Origin: Flavobacterium sp. NG2
GTDB taxonomy: Bacteria > Bacteroidota > Bacteroidia > Flavobacteriales > Flavobacteriaceae
NCBI RefSeq assembly: GCF_034119845.1
Contig: NZ_CP139420.1
Coordinates: 1,156,001-1,220,000, forward strand
Direction: 5' to 3'
DNA: 64,000 bases
Part shown: piece after piece, positions 49,873 to 57,737 of the stretch
How positions within the stretch are numbered: the first letter of the stretch is position 1
Layout of the letters: each line of letters starts with the position of its first letter
The notes under the pieces: model-generated
What the model saw: the letters and a program-made list of their open reading frames with translations, nothing else
The model's database searches: none
Told to the model about the DNA's origin: nothing
Position numbers and translations under genes: made by a program

Positions 49873-50559
49873 GAAATTCCAATATTTTAAAATTCCAAAT
49901 TCCAAAAACGTCACGAAAATTCTAATCACTTATAATAGAAATTTCAAAACGAAAAAAGTAAATTTTAAGTTCTATCATTTTTATATTAAGTAAGAAAAAT
50001 GCTTTTTTTATTTAAATTTGATTTAAACTTTTTATTTATGGAGAAGCCGTATAACTTAGAAGAAAGAACTTTTTTGTTTGCAAAAGACTGTAGATTCTAT
50101 ATCAATAAATTACCAAAAACTATTTCAAACATTGAAGATGGAAGGCAGTTAGTTAGGTCTTCTGGTTCTGTTGGTGCTAATTATATTGAAGCCAATGAAA
50201 AGCTCGGGGATAAAGACTTATCGTTTCGCTTGAAGATATCCAGAAAAGAAGCAAAAGAATCGCGATATTGGCTTCGATTGTTACAGGAGTTAAACCCTGA
50301 TTTGAAATCAATTTCAGAAGAATTGCTTTTGGAAGCCGAAGAATTGCGAAAAATTATTTCGGCAATCATTACCAAAACAACAAAGCAATAAAATTCCAAT
50401 ATTTTAAACACCAAAACCCAATTGTTTTCTGAGTATTTAATCTTTGGTACGTTTGTTTTCTTTAATTTTGAAATTTAAAACGAGTATTGAAATTTGGGTT
50501 TTAAGCTTTGGAATTTACCCCCTGCTCTTGGAATTTGGAATTTAAAATATTGGAATTTC
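49873..50559. repeat. Four-helix-bundle gene cassette B with near-perfect inverted repeats
   Basis: The left arm 49873-49905 (GAAATTCCAATATTTTAAAA...) and the right arm 50528-50559 are inverted copies agreeing at 32 of 33 positions with one A inserted. A third partial copy AAATTCCAATATTTTAAA begins at the S23-like gene's stop (50391-50408). The only gene inside is the S23-like gene. Confidence 0.75.
50038..50391 (+). CDS. Four-helix-bundle protein (S23 / 23S rRNA intervening-sequence type), cassette B
   Basis: This is a second member of the family at 46310-46681, but divergent in sequence. About 117 residues start MEKPYNLEERTFLFAKDCRF and contain LVRSSGSVGANYIEANE near 40 and SRKEAKESRYWLRLLQEL near 70. 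I chose the ATG at 50038; an upstream ATG at 49999 adds a hydrophobic stretch unlike the family. It interrupts the gap between rimM and trmN and is framed by inverted repeats. Confidence 0.85.
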   Translation: MEKPYNLEERTFLFAKDCRFYINKLPKTISNIEDGRQLVRSSGSVGANYIEANEKLGDKDLSFRLKISRKEAKESRYWLRLLQELNPDLKSISEELLLEAEELRKIISAIITKTTKQ

Positions 50560-50568
50560 TTTTTAATT

Positions 50569-51282
50569 ATGTCTACATTTAATTTTAAACAATTCACCAT
50601 TCATCAAGACCGCTCTGCCATGAAAGTAGGAACAGATGGCGTATTACTAGGCGCTTGGGCTCCTATTGATCATCATCCGTTTAGCATTTTAGATATTGGT
50701 GCAGGAACAGGGCTTATTGCGCTAATGCTGGCACAACGGTCAAATGCAGAGCAAATTGATGCTTTGGAAATTGACGAAGAAGCATACGAACAAGCCGTTG
50801 ATAATTTTGAAAATTCTCCTTGGGGTGACCGATTGTTTTGTTATCATGCGGGTTTGGACGAATTTATGGATGAGCCAGAGGATGAGTATGATTTGATTGT
50901 TTCTAATCCGCCGTTTTATAATGAGGATTACAAGTCAAAGGACGAACAGCGGGATATGGCGCGTTTTCAGGATGCTTTGCCATTTGAAGATTTGGTTGAA
51001 GCTGCTGATTTGTTGTTGTCTGAAAATGGTATTTTTGCAGTGATTATTCCGTTTAGTGAAGAGGAGCGTTTTGTGGCTTTGGCTAAGGAATTTGAATTAT
51101 ATCCAATGAAAATCACCCGTGTAAAAGGAACACCGACAACCATCACCAAAAGGAGTTTGCTGGCTTTTTCTCGAAATGAGGATGTAAAAGTTGTTGTTGA
51201 TGAATTGATTATTGAAATAGCAAGACACGATTATACGGAGGATTACGTGAATTTGACTAAGGATTTTTATTTGAAAATGTAG
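50569..51282 (+). CDS. trmN: tRNA1(Val) (adenine(37)-N6)-methyltransferase
   Basis: The 237-residue enzyme methylates A37 of tRNA-Val using SAM. The SAM-binding motif is LDIGAGTGLIAL at 41-52, and the amino-methyltransferase motif NPPF is at 113-116. The family opening FKQFTIHQDRSAMKVGTDGVLLGAW, quoted here in part as QDRSAMKVGTDGVLLG, is complete. The start is the ATG at 50569; an in-frame ATG at 50494 lies in the flanking repeat and adds unrelated residues. It is followed by a structured repeat. Confidence 0.92.
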   Translation: MSTFNFKQFTIHQDRSAMKVGTDGVLLGAWAPIDHHPFSILDIGAGTGLIALMLAQRSNAEQIDALEIDEEAYEQAVDNFENSPWGDRLFCYHAGLDEFMDEPEDEYDLIVSNPPFYNEDYKSKDEQRDMARFQDALPFEDLVEAADLLLSENGIFAVIIPFSEEERFVALAKEFELYPMKITRVKGTPTTITKRSLLAFSRNEDVKVVVDELIIEIARHDYTEDYVNLTKDFYLKM

Positions 51283-51284
51283 GC

Positions 51285-51372
51285 CCTAGCCCTGATAGAA
51301 GTGAAAATCCTTGTGGCGGGGGATTTATCCCGCCACAAGATTGTAACGGATAGCAGGAACTAGCTCCTAATA
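51285..51372 (+). repeat. Structured intergenic repeat, family 2
   Basis: This GC-rich stretch after trmN contains a perfect 10-bp hairpin, TTGTGGCGGG (51311-51320) and CCCGCCACAA (51329-51338). Around it are AGCCCTGAT, ACGGATAGCAGGAAC and TAGCTCC. The words GGATAGC and AGCCC also occur in family 1. It may be a repetitive palindrome and may terminate trmN transcription. Confidence 0.65.
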
Positions 51373-51517
51373 ATAATTATCAATGCATAAATAGTTAAAT
51401 CTAATTTAACAATAGTGTTTGGTTTATTTTAAATTTCTAAATTTGTAATCGAGTTAAAGAACTCAATCATTTTTGTCCCTGAAGAAGTGCAGGGCTAACT
51501 TTAAAAAAAGATATAGT

Positions 51518-51835
51518 ATGGCATTAGCAATAACAGATGCTACTTTTGACGAAGTAGTTTTGAAGTCAGACAAACCAGTTTTAGTAGATTTTTGGGCAGC
51601 TTGGTGTGGGCCATGTAGAATGGTAGGTCCAATCATCGATGAATTAAGCAACGAATACGAAGGTAAAGTTGTAGTAGGAAAAGTAGACGTAGATGCCAAC
51701 CAAGAATTTGCTGCAAAATACGGAGTGAGAAACATACCTACGGTATTGGTTTTTCATAACGGAGAAGTTGTAGGTAAGCAAGTAGGGGTAGCTCCAAAAC
51801 AAACTTACGCAGATAGTTTAGACGCTTTGTTGTAA
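51518..51835 (+). CDS. trxA: Thioredoxin
   Basis: This 105-residue thioredoxin reduces protein disulfides in the cytoplasm. The active site is WCGPC at residues 29-33 with the classical FWAAWCGPCRMVGP context, and the cis-Pro lies in RNIPTVLVF. I chose the ATG at 51518; an in-frame ATG at 51473 would add 15 basic residues not typical of the family. A hairpin-like AAAAAAGGTTTGGC/GCCTTTTTTT region follows the stop near 51857-51888 and could be the terminator. Confidence 0.96.
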   Translation: MALAITDATFDEVVLKSDKPVLVDFWAAWCGPCRMVGPIIDELSNEYEGKVVVGKVDVDANQEFAAKYGVRNIPTVLVFHNGEVVGKQVGVAPKQTYADSLDALL

Positions 51836-51972
51836 TCGTAAGATTATGATTTATATAAAAAAGGTTTGGCGCTAGTCAAGCCTTTTTTTGTGGTTTTAAT
51901 TTTCTTCACTATTAAGGTGTTAAGTTTATTGACATGTAAATTTGCGTAGAAACTTTTTTATATATTTGAGAG

Positions 51973-52899
51973 ATGAAGATTGAAACACAATTAGAGAAAA
52001 TTGCGAGTTTCCAGCATTTGGATTTGCTGGCAAATCAGATTGTTGAAGGTTTTATATCAGGAATGCACAAAAGTCCGTTTCATGGTTTTTCGGCTGAATT
52101 TGCTGAACATAAACTCTACAATTTAGGTGAAAGTACGCGATATATTGACTGGAAGTTATACGCTAAGACCGATAGATTGTTTACCAAGCGGTTTGAGGAA
52201 GAAACAAACTTGCGTTGTCATATTATTGTTGATAATTCGTCCTCTATGCATTATCCAAAATTGGAATCGACTCAAAATTTTTACGAAAATAAAATTGGGT
52301 TTTCTGTTTTGGCATCAGCTGTACTGATGAATCTTTTAAAGAAACAACGCGATGCAGTAGGCTTGAGTGTGTTTTCGGATCAATACGACTATTACGCGCC
52401 TGAAAAAGGCAGTGACAGGCATCATCGAATGGTGTTGCATGTATTAGAGGATCTGTTGAAGCAGCCTAAGGTTAAAAAAACAACTAATACAATTTCGTTT
52501 TTGCATCAAATAGCAGAGAAAATACATCGTAGATCGATGATTATTCTATTTACGGATATGTTTCAGCATGAAGATGAGGAGGCTTTGTTTAATGCTTTGC
52601 AACACTTAAGACATAATAAACATAAAGTAGTTTTATTTCATGTTATTGATGATAAAACCGAGCTTCATTTTGATTTTGACACAACGCCCCGAAAGTTTGT
52701 GGATGTAGAAACAGGCGAAGAAGTGGCTCTTTTTGCTGAAAATATTCAAGAGGCATATGAGAAGGAGGCGGAAAGTTATTTTAAAAAGCTAAGTTTGGCT
52801 TGTGCTCAAAACCGAATTAAGTACGTCCCTGTTGATGTGAGAGAGAGTTTTGAAAAGATTTTACTTGCTTATTTAGCTGAAAAACAAAACTTTGGATAA
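51973..52899 (+). CDS. DUF58 domain protein (MoxR-associated, vWA-like)
   Basis: The 308-residue protein has the DUF58 signature GESTRYIDWKLYAKTDRLFTKRFEEE in parts near residues 52-75 and a vWA-like fold with the metal-site motif IIVDNSSSMHYP (DxSxS) near 87. Such proteins usually work with a MoxR AAA ATPase in an aerotolerance-type operon, but no MoxR gene is adjacent here, so this copy is separate or remote from its partner. No membrane helix is visible. TATATTTG at 51961-51968 is a good -7 element only 5 bp before the ATG, implying a very short leader. Confidence 0.85.
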   Translation: MKIETQLEKIASFQHLDLLANQIVEGFISGMHKSPFHGFSAEFAEHKLYNLGESTRYIDWKLYAKTDRLFTKRFEEETNLRCHIIVDNSSSMHYPKLESTQNFYENKIGFSVLASAVLMNLLKKQRDAVGLSVFSDQYDYYAPEKGSDRHHRMVLHVLEDLLKQPKVKKTTNTISFLHQIAEKIHRRSMIILFTDMFQHEDEEALFNALQHLRHNKHKVVLFHVIDDKTELHFDFDTTPRKFVDVETGEEVALFAENIQEAYEKEAESYFKKLSLACAQNRIKYVPVDVRESFEKILLAYLAEKQNFG

Positions 52900-52937
52900 G
52901 TGTCGTGAAATAATTTGAAAAAAAACAATAAAAAGGC

Positions 52938-52967
52938 TTGCGGAAATGAAATTCTATTGTATCTTTG
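52938..52967 (+). promoter_or_regulatory. Promoter of tRNA-Asp copy 1
   Basis: TTG at 52938-52940, a 19-bp spacer, then TATCTTTG at 52960-52967 fit the Bacteroidota sigma-A promoter (TTG-N19-TAnnTTTG). The tRNA starts 20 bp beyond the -7 element. Confidence 0.8.
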
Positions 52968-52986
52968 CCACCGCAATAACGCAGTA

Positions 52987-53060
52987 GGTTTGGTAGTTCA
53001 GTTGGTTAGAATACATGCCTGTCACGCATGGGGTCGCGGGTTCGAGTCCCGTCCAGACCG
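52987..53060 (+). tRNA. tRNA-Asp (anticodon GUC), copy 1
   Basis: This 74-nt cloverleaf has acceptor GGTTTGG/CCAGACC with one G-U pair, anticodon stem CATGC/GCATG around CTGTCAC (anticodon GTC), T arm GCGGG-TTCGAGT-CCCGT, and discriminator G. No CCA is encoded. A near-identical gene lies at 54782-54855. Confidence 0.95.
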
Positions 53061-53068
53061 CGAATATT

Positions 53069-53101
53069 GGGAAAGCCTTTCAGAAATGAAAGGCTTTTTT
53101 T
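53069..53101 (+). terminator. Terminator of tRNA-Asp copy 1
   Basis: The stem AAAGCCTTTC / GAAAGGCTTT with loop AGAAAT is followed by a long T run. The same hairpin follows copy 2 near 54864-54893. Confidence 0.9.
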
Positions 53102-53303
53102 TCCAATAAACGGTACTTAAAATAGTTGTGTTGTTGATCAGACTAGTTATCTGATCTTCGGGTTTAGTAGTTAGACCAATGGAAAGCTTTTCACTTTATT
53201 TTGAATTTATTTCAAAATTTAGGGAATGGCTTTTTTGATTTTAGGGCATTACTGTTTGAGTGTTTTGTAAAAATTTTAGAGAAATAGAAAAAGTACTTGT
53301 AGA

Positions 53304-53311
53304 AATGAAAT
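53304..53311. repeat. 8-bp target-site duplication, left side of IS copy C
   Basis: AATGAAAT, repeated at 54740-54747. The uninterrupted sequence is preserved in the promoter of tRNA-Asp copy 1, confirming the target. Confidence 0.92.
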
Positions 53312-53344
53312 GGATCAATCCTAAAACCTGTGGAGCGACAAAAA

Positions 53345-54337
53345 TTAAGCATAAATATTAGTTAGCCTAAAAAGGAAAAACTCAATGTTTCTAACTCCTC
53401 TAAACTGCGACCTAAAAGCTTTTATTTTGGCATTGAAGGATTCTGCCGAAGCATTAGTACTTCTGTTGTCAAAATAGTTTAATATGTTTTGATAATGATT
53501 GGTTATGGTTCGAGATATTGTGTTGAAAGACTTAAATCCTGATTGATTTACTTTTTCATGCCATTTGGCCAGTCTAGTAAAAGCAATTATTTTATCAGTT
53601 GTGTTTTCAAAGATATTGCGTAAGTCTTGTGTTAGATTGTATGCTTTATGAATATCGGGATATAAATTGAATAATAAGTCCGCACGTTCTTTTTGGTTCT
53701 GAGACCATTTTGATTTGTTTTTGTATAAAAAATAACGACTCCTAGCTAGTAGTTGTTTGAGGGTATCGCCGTTGGTTAATATTTTTGGTTCATACTTCGT
53801 TTTGCTGCTTTTAGCTTGTTCCATTGCTTCGTTTTCTTGGTCTATAGCTTTCCATCGGTGTTTAATTCTGATCTCTTGCAAAGCTTCAGTGGCAAGTTTT
53901 TGAACATGAAAGCGGTCGGTCACTTGTATTGCTTTAGGAAAACATTTTTTAGCAATTAATCCCATATTACCAGCCATGTCCAATGTTATTTCATTAACTA
54001 GGTTTCGTTGTTTAAGAGGGATTTTTTCAATAATTGCAATTACTGTTTCTGCTTTTGTTCCAGCAACCATCGCTACTATAGTGCCTTTTCTACCGTTAGC
54101 AGCTTTGTTTGTTAAAACGGTGTAAAGCTCGCCATTAGAAAGAGAGGTTTCATCAATAGATAACCGTTTTCCAATGTTTTCAGGAAAAATAAGCCATTGT
54201 TTCGCATGTGCTTTTTGATTCCAGATTTTAAAATCACTTAAGAAATCCTTGTATTGATATAGTAGGTTTTTGCCTTTGACACCATAGAAAGAGGCGATAG
54301 CATTACAATCATTAGGCTTTGAATCTATTGATTTCTT
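53345..54337 (-). CDS. ISL3 transposase catalytic part (ORF2, reached by frameshift), copy C
   Basis: The product from MVAGTK onward is identical in sequence to ORF2 of copies A and B. The DDE residues are intact, and the frame opens upstream of its first ATG to 54337, overlapping ORF1. Expression should need the +1 shift at the TTTTTTAAAAG run. Confidence 0.85.
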   Translation of the reverse strand, partial: KKSIDSKPNDCNAIASFYGVKGKNLLYQYKDFLSDFKIWNQKAHAKQWLIFPENIGKRLSIDETSLSNGELYTVLTNKAANGRKGTIVAMVAGTKAETVIAIIEKIPLKQRNLVNEITLDMAGNMGLIAKKCFPKAIQVTDRFHVQKLATEALQEIRIKHRWKAIDQENEAMEQAKSSKTKYEPKILTNGDTLKQLLARSRYFLYKNKSKWSQNQKERADLLFNLYPDIHKAYNLTQDLRNIFENTTDKIIAFTRLAKWHEKVNQSGFKSFNTISRTITNHYQNILNYFDNRSTNASAESFNAKIKAFRSQFRGVRNIEFFLFRLTNIYA

Positions 54338-54680
54338 TTAAAAAAGACGCAAACTCCTGTGTTACCCGAGTTCCGTCTGCTACTAAATTCCAATCTCTAA
54401 ATACAACTTGTCCAGTATCTTCGTTAAGCCATCTTCTACGAGTAATGTGTAGGTACACTTGATGTCCACGTATTGGAAAATCTTGAACAGTTATCTCATC
54501 AAAAAAACCTTTTGAACTTAATTTGTTTTGACGGTATTCTTTTGGAATCGAATTAATCTCTTTTAAGTATAAATGAAGAATTTCTTCACCTTTTTCATAA
54601 GAAGTAAGTTCAAAATAATCAACGATAATTTCTGGCAACAATAACTTGAGAAGTTCAACTAAGGAATCTTTCATTTGCAT
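54312..54680 (-). CDS. ISL3 transposase N-terminal region (ORF1), copy C
   Basis: These 122 residues are identical to those of copies A and B. The start ATG lies 59 bp inside the IS terminus, and the end overlaps the ORF2 frame. Confidence 0.85.
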   Translation of the reverse strand: MQMKDSLVELLKLLLPEIIVDYFELTSYEKGEEILHLYLKEINSIPKEYRQNKLSSKGFFDEITVQDFPIRGHQVYLHITRRRWLNEDTGQVVFRDWNLVADGTRVTQEFASFLKEINRFKA

Positions 54681-54732
54681 TTAATTTAAAACACAAATAT
54701 CGAAATTTAATATTTCCCCACAACTTTTTGAC

Positions 54733-54762
54733 TTGATCCAATGAAATTCTATTGTATCTTTG
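54733..54762 (+). promoter_or_regulatory. Hybrid promoter of tRNA-Asp copy 2 formed at the IS junction
   Basis: TTG at 54733-54735 belongs to the IS terminus and TATCTTTG at 54755-54762 to the original promoter, with exactly 19 bp between. Before insertion, TTG at 53297-53299 stood at the same 19-bp distance. The insertion thus exchanged one -33 element for another. Confidence 0.7.
54740..54747. repeat. 8-bp target-site duplication, right side of IS copy C
   Basis: This is AATGAAAT, the partner of 53304-53311. Confidence 0.92.
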
Positions 54763-54781
54763 CCACCGCAATAACGCAGCA

Positions 54782-54855
54782 GGTTTGGTAGTTCAGTTGG
54801 TTAGAATACATGCCTGTCACGCATGGGGTCGCGGGTTCGAGTCCCGTCCAGACCG
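54782..54855 (+). tRNA. tRNA-Asp (anticodon GUC), copy 2
   Basis: The tRNA sequence equals copy 1. The surrounding block of about 150 bp, from GAAATGAAATTC to the terminator, differs from copy 1 at one visible position (GCAGCAGG against GCAGTAGG). It is a tandem duplicate, now separated from copy 1 by IS copy C. Confidence 0.95.
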
Positions 54856-54942
54856 CGAATATTGGGAAAGCCTTTCAGAAATGAAAGGCTTTTTTGTTTT
54901 TTTAAAACTTTTAGATTTGATTTTAAATTTCTTGTAAAAACA

Positions 54943-54987
54943 AAAAATCCCTGAAGCCTCATTTTATAAAGGATTAGGGATTTTTTT
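54943..54987 (-). terminator. Terminator of tRNA-Phe
   Basis: The arms AAAATCCCT and AGGGATTTT flank a 20-base interior. It lies directly beyond the 3' end of tRNA-Phe on the minus strand. Confidence 0.65.
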
Positions 54988-54988
54988 G

Positions 54989-55061
54989 TGGTACCTCCAG
55001 GGATCGAACCAGGGACACATGGATTTTCAGTCCATTGCTCTACCATCTGAGCTAAGGTACC
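54989..55061 (-). tRNA. tRNA-Phe (anticodon GAA)
   Basis: This 73-nt cloverleaf on the minus strand has acceptor GGTACCT/AGGTACC, D arm GCTCAGATGGTAGAGC, anticodon loop CTGAAAA (anticodon GAA) and T arm CTGG-TTCGATC-CCTGG-like pairing. The discriminator is A and no CCA is encoded. Confidence 0.93.
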
Positions 55062-55160
55062 GTGCTTATTGCGAGTGCAAATATAGGATGTTTTTTAGTT
55101 CCACCAAAACAATTTTAAAAAAAAATCAATTCGTATCTTCGCCAAATCAAAATTTGAATC

Positions 55161-55895
55161 ATGGTTTTAACAATCGACATAGGGAATACTCGAATTAAAG
55201 GTGCTGTATTTGAGTGTGATATCCTCATTGAGCAGTTTGTTTTTGAGAAAAAAGAGCTCCAAAAAAAAATTGAAAATATTTTTCAAAAGCATCAAAAAAT
55301 AAGTGATTTGGTAATTGCTTCGGTTGGAAATCTATCAAAAAGTGATTTTTTAGCGTTTGAAAATAGGTTGAAAGTGCATTTTGTATCGCATAATGATGCT
55401 TTTCCATTTATTAATAAATATGAAACGCCTCATACTTTAGGAATTGATCGTATGGTATTGGCTGCTGGAGCTGTTTTGAAGTATCCAAAACAAAATCGAT
55501 TGGTTATTGATGCAGGAACTTGTATTACCTATGATTTTATTGATGCAGCTGATAATTATTTGGGTGGGGCAATAACACCAGGCTTAAATTTAAGATATAA
55601 AGCATTGAATGATTATACGTCTAAGCTACCATTGCTGGAATTGAAAACTCCCAAAGGAGTGATTGGAGATTCGACGGCAGAATCAATACATTCAGGAGTT
55701 GTAAATGGATTGGTATATGAAATAGATGGTTTCATAGATAAATACAAGCAACTGAGTTTAAACTTTATCATAATTTTAACTGGTGGTGATGCAGATTTTT
55801 TGGCTAAACGATTAAAAAATACCATATTTGCCAATTCAAATTTCCTTTTAGAGAGTTTGAATCAAACTTTTCAATATAAAATCAAAAATGATTAA
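55161..55895 (+). CDS. coaX: Type III pantothenate kinase
   Basis: CoaX phosphorylates pantothenate in the first step of coenzyme A synthesis. The 244-residue protein has the ASKHA-fold phosphate-1 motif TIDIGNTRIKG at residues 4-14, LGIDRMVLA near 94 and DAGTCITYDF near 116. It is the first gene of a run to 59195. Its end overlaps the next gene by 8 bp. TATCTTCG at 55134-55141 is a likely -7 element. Confidence 0.95.
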   Translation: MVLTIDIGNTRIKGAVFECDILIEQFVFEKKELQKKIENIFQKHQKISDLVIASVGNLSKSDFLAFENRLKVHFVSHNDAFPFINKYETPHTLGIDRMVLAAGAVLKYPKQNRLVIDAGTCITYDFIDAADNYLGGAITPGLNLRYKALNDYTSKLPLLELKTPKGVIGDSTAESIHSGVVNGLVYEIDGFIDKYKQLSLNFIIILTGGDADFLAKRLKNTIFANSNFLLESLNQTFQYKIKND

Positions 55896-57108
55896 AAAAA
55901 TAGTAACCAGTCTTTGTTTGTTTTTAGGGCTTTTGTCTTTTGCTCAAGAAGGTTCGTCTTCGCCTTATTCTTTTTATGGTATTGGAGAAGTTCGGTTTAA
56001 AGGAACTGCTGAAAATCGTGCGATGGCTGGTATAGCAGTAGAACAAGATAGTATTCATATCAACTTACAAAATCCAGCAAGTTTTGCCAGTCTAAAGTTA
56101 ACTTCTTTTACATTGGGTGGTACTTTCAATACGTCAACTTTAAAAACAGATTCAAAATCTGAGAGTGCTCAACGCAGTACTTTGGATTATATGGCTGTGG
56201 GATTGCCATTGGGGAAATTTGGAGTTGGTTTTGGATTGATTCCTTATTCATCTGTAGGGTATAAAATAAGAAAATTCACAGATGAAAGTTCGACTACCGG
56301 GTCTACTTACACTAGTACAGGTGGGGTGAATAAAGTTTTTTTGGGATTAGGATATAAGTTGAGTTCTAAATTAAGTATCGGTGCTGATGTTAATTATAAT
56401 TTTGGAACTATTGAAGTTATAAATTCTCAGTTGATTGAAAATGTTCAATCAGGTACTCGTGAGACCAATTCGGCAAAAATGTCTGGGGTTAATTTTAATA
56501 TTGGTACTATGTATCAAGCTAAATTGACTAAGACGCTGAATTTTTATAGTAGCTTGAACTATACTTTTGCAAATGATCTAAATTCTGAGAATTCAAGAGT
56601 TATTGTAACATCTTCAGAATCTGTGACTGTTGAGCAAGCGGATAGAACATTGCCTTTTGCCTCTAAAGTGAGTTTGAGTGCTGGTATTGGGCAGGCCAAA
56701 AAATGGTTATTGGCTGCTAAAATAGCGGTTCAGGGTGCTTCAGATATATCAAATAGTTATAATGATTTGTCTAATGTGAGTTATGAAAGAGCTGAAAGTT
56801 ATAATGTAGGAGGTTATTATATTCCAGATTATGCTTCTTTTACAAATTACGCTAAGCGTATTGTATATAGAGGGGGATTGAAGTTTGAAAAAACGGGCTT
56901 AGTAGTTAATTCTGAATCAATAAATAATTTAGGTTTAACATTAGGATTAGGGATGCCTATTACAGGTACTTTTTCGAATATTAATATTGGTTTTGAATTG
57001 GGTAAAAAAGGGACAACATCGTCAGGACTTATTCAAGAGAATTATGCTAATATAAGTGTAGGTTTATCACTAAATGATAAATGGTTTGAAAAACGTAAGT
57101 TTAACTAA
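55888..57108 (+). CDS. Outer-membrane beta-barrel protein (FadL/OmpP1-like architecture)
   Basis: The 406-residue protein has a signal peptide (MIKKIVTSLCLFLGLLSFAQ) and about 14 amphipathic strands. The opening SPYSFYGIGEVRFKGTAENRAMAGI and NPASFASL are typical of putative FadL-like outer-membrane proteins of Flavobacteriia, quoted here in parts. It ends with an aromatic-rich C-terminus (NDKWFEKRKFN). It overlaps coaX by 8 bp and precedes lptC by 28 bp. The substrate is unknown; association with lptC hints at envelope biogenesis. Confidence 0.8.
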   Translation: MIKKIVTSLCLFLGLLSFAQEGSSSPYSFYGIGEVRFKGTAENRAMAGIAVEQDSIHINLQNPASFASLKLTSFTLGGTFNTSTLKTDSKSESAQRSTLDYMAVGLPLGKFGVGFGLIPYSSVGYKIRKFTDESSTTGSTYTSTGGVNKVFLGLGYKLSSKLSIGADVNYNFGTIEVINSQLIENVQSGTRETNSAKMSGVNFNIGTMYQAKLTKTLNFYSSLNYTFANDLNSENSRVIVTSSESVTVEQADRTLPFASKVSLSAGIGQAKKWLLAAKIAVQGASDISNSYNDLSNVSYERAESYNVGGYYIPDYASFTNYAKRIVYRGGLKFEKTGLVVNSESINNLGLTLGLGMPITGTFSNINIGFELGKKGTTSSGLIQENYANISVGLSLNDKWFEKRKFN

Positions 57109-57136
57109 AGCGTTTTTTATTCGTATCTTTTAATCT

Positions 57137-57691
57137 ATGAATTTTTTTAAAAAAAATAGTCCTATATGTGTAGTCACAGTCTTTGCTGTGACTCTATTTT
57201 TTGGGTGTGAAAGTAATTTCAAAGAAGTTCAAAAAAGTAATTACTCCGACTTTATACCCGGTGGGGATGCAGATAAGGTCAATTTGAAATATACCGATTC
57301 AGGTTTGATTAAGGTGATTTTGGTAAGTCCCAAAATGTTGGATTATTCAAATGTTGATTTTCCTTTTACCGAATTCCCTAAAGGGATTGACCTGACACTT
57401 TATGATGATAAAGCCAAGACGACTCGTATAACTGCAAACTACGCAGTCTCATACGGACAAACTAACATTATAGATCTTCAAGGTAAGGTTAAGATTGTTT
57501 CCCAAGAAGGTCAGACAATGGAAACGGAACAGTTGTTTTATGATCAAAAGAACGAATGGTTTTTTACTGAAAAAAAGTTTAAATTTACCGATATCAAAGG
57601 AGTTTCAAATGGTCAAGGAATAGACTTTAGTAAAGACTTTAAAATTATTAATTCTCAAAAAATAACAGGCGAAGTCGAATCTGAGGAGTAG
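57137..57691 (+). CDS. lptC: LPS export ABC transporter periplasmic protein LptC
   Basis: LptC passes lipopolysaccharide from the inner-membrane LptBFG complex to LptA. The 184-residue protein has an N-terminal signal or anchor ending VTLFFGC (possible lipidated Cys near residue 24, a Bacteroidota feature) and the beta-jellyroll repeats of the Lpt family (GIDLTLYDDKAKTTRITANYA, FYDQKNEWFFTEKKFKF, quoted in part). Its place in the coaX-OMP-lptC-CNNM order is common in Flavobacteriia. Confidence 0.88.
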   Translation: MNFFKKNSPICVVTVFAVTLFFGCESNFKEVQKSNYSDFIPGGDADKVNLKYTDSGLIKVILVSPKMLDYSNVDFPFTEFPKGIDLTLYDDKAKTTRITANYAVSYGQTNIIDLQGKVKIVSQEGQTMETEQLFYDQKNEWFFTEKKFKFTDIKGVSNGQGIDFSKDFKIINSQKITGEVESEE

Positions 57692-57737
57692 ATGCAGAAC
57701 TTTGCACGTTTTAAAAAATAAATAAATACCATTCTAT

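Larger units (their letters stand above)
53312..54739 (-). mobile_element. ISL3-family insertion sequence (ISAon1-like), copy C
   Basis: This 1,428-bp copy corresponds in frames and ends to copies A and B. It is inserted between the -33 and -7 elements of the promoter of the second tRNA-Asp gene and flanked by AATGAAAT. Its right terminus reads CTTGATCC, which brings a TTG into the position of the lost -33 element. Confidence 0.95.

Noticed and set aside
54752..54937. Reading frames of about 60 codons over the tRNA-Asp genes (also 52915-53109) and antisense at 54801-55046
   Set aside because: They translate the tRNA and its terminator. The frames arise from the tRNA sequence and have no independent coding signal.
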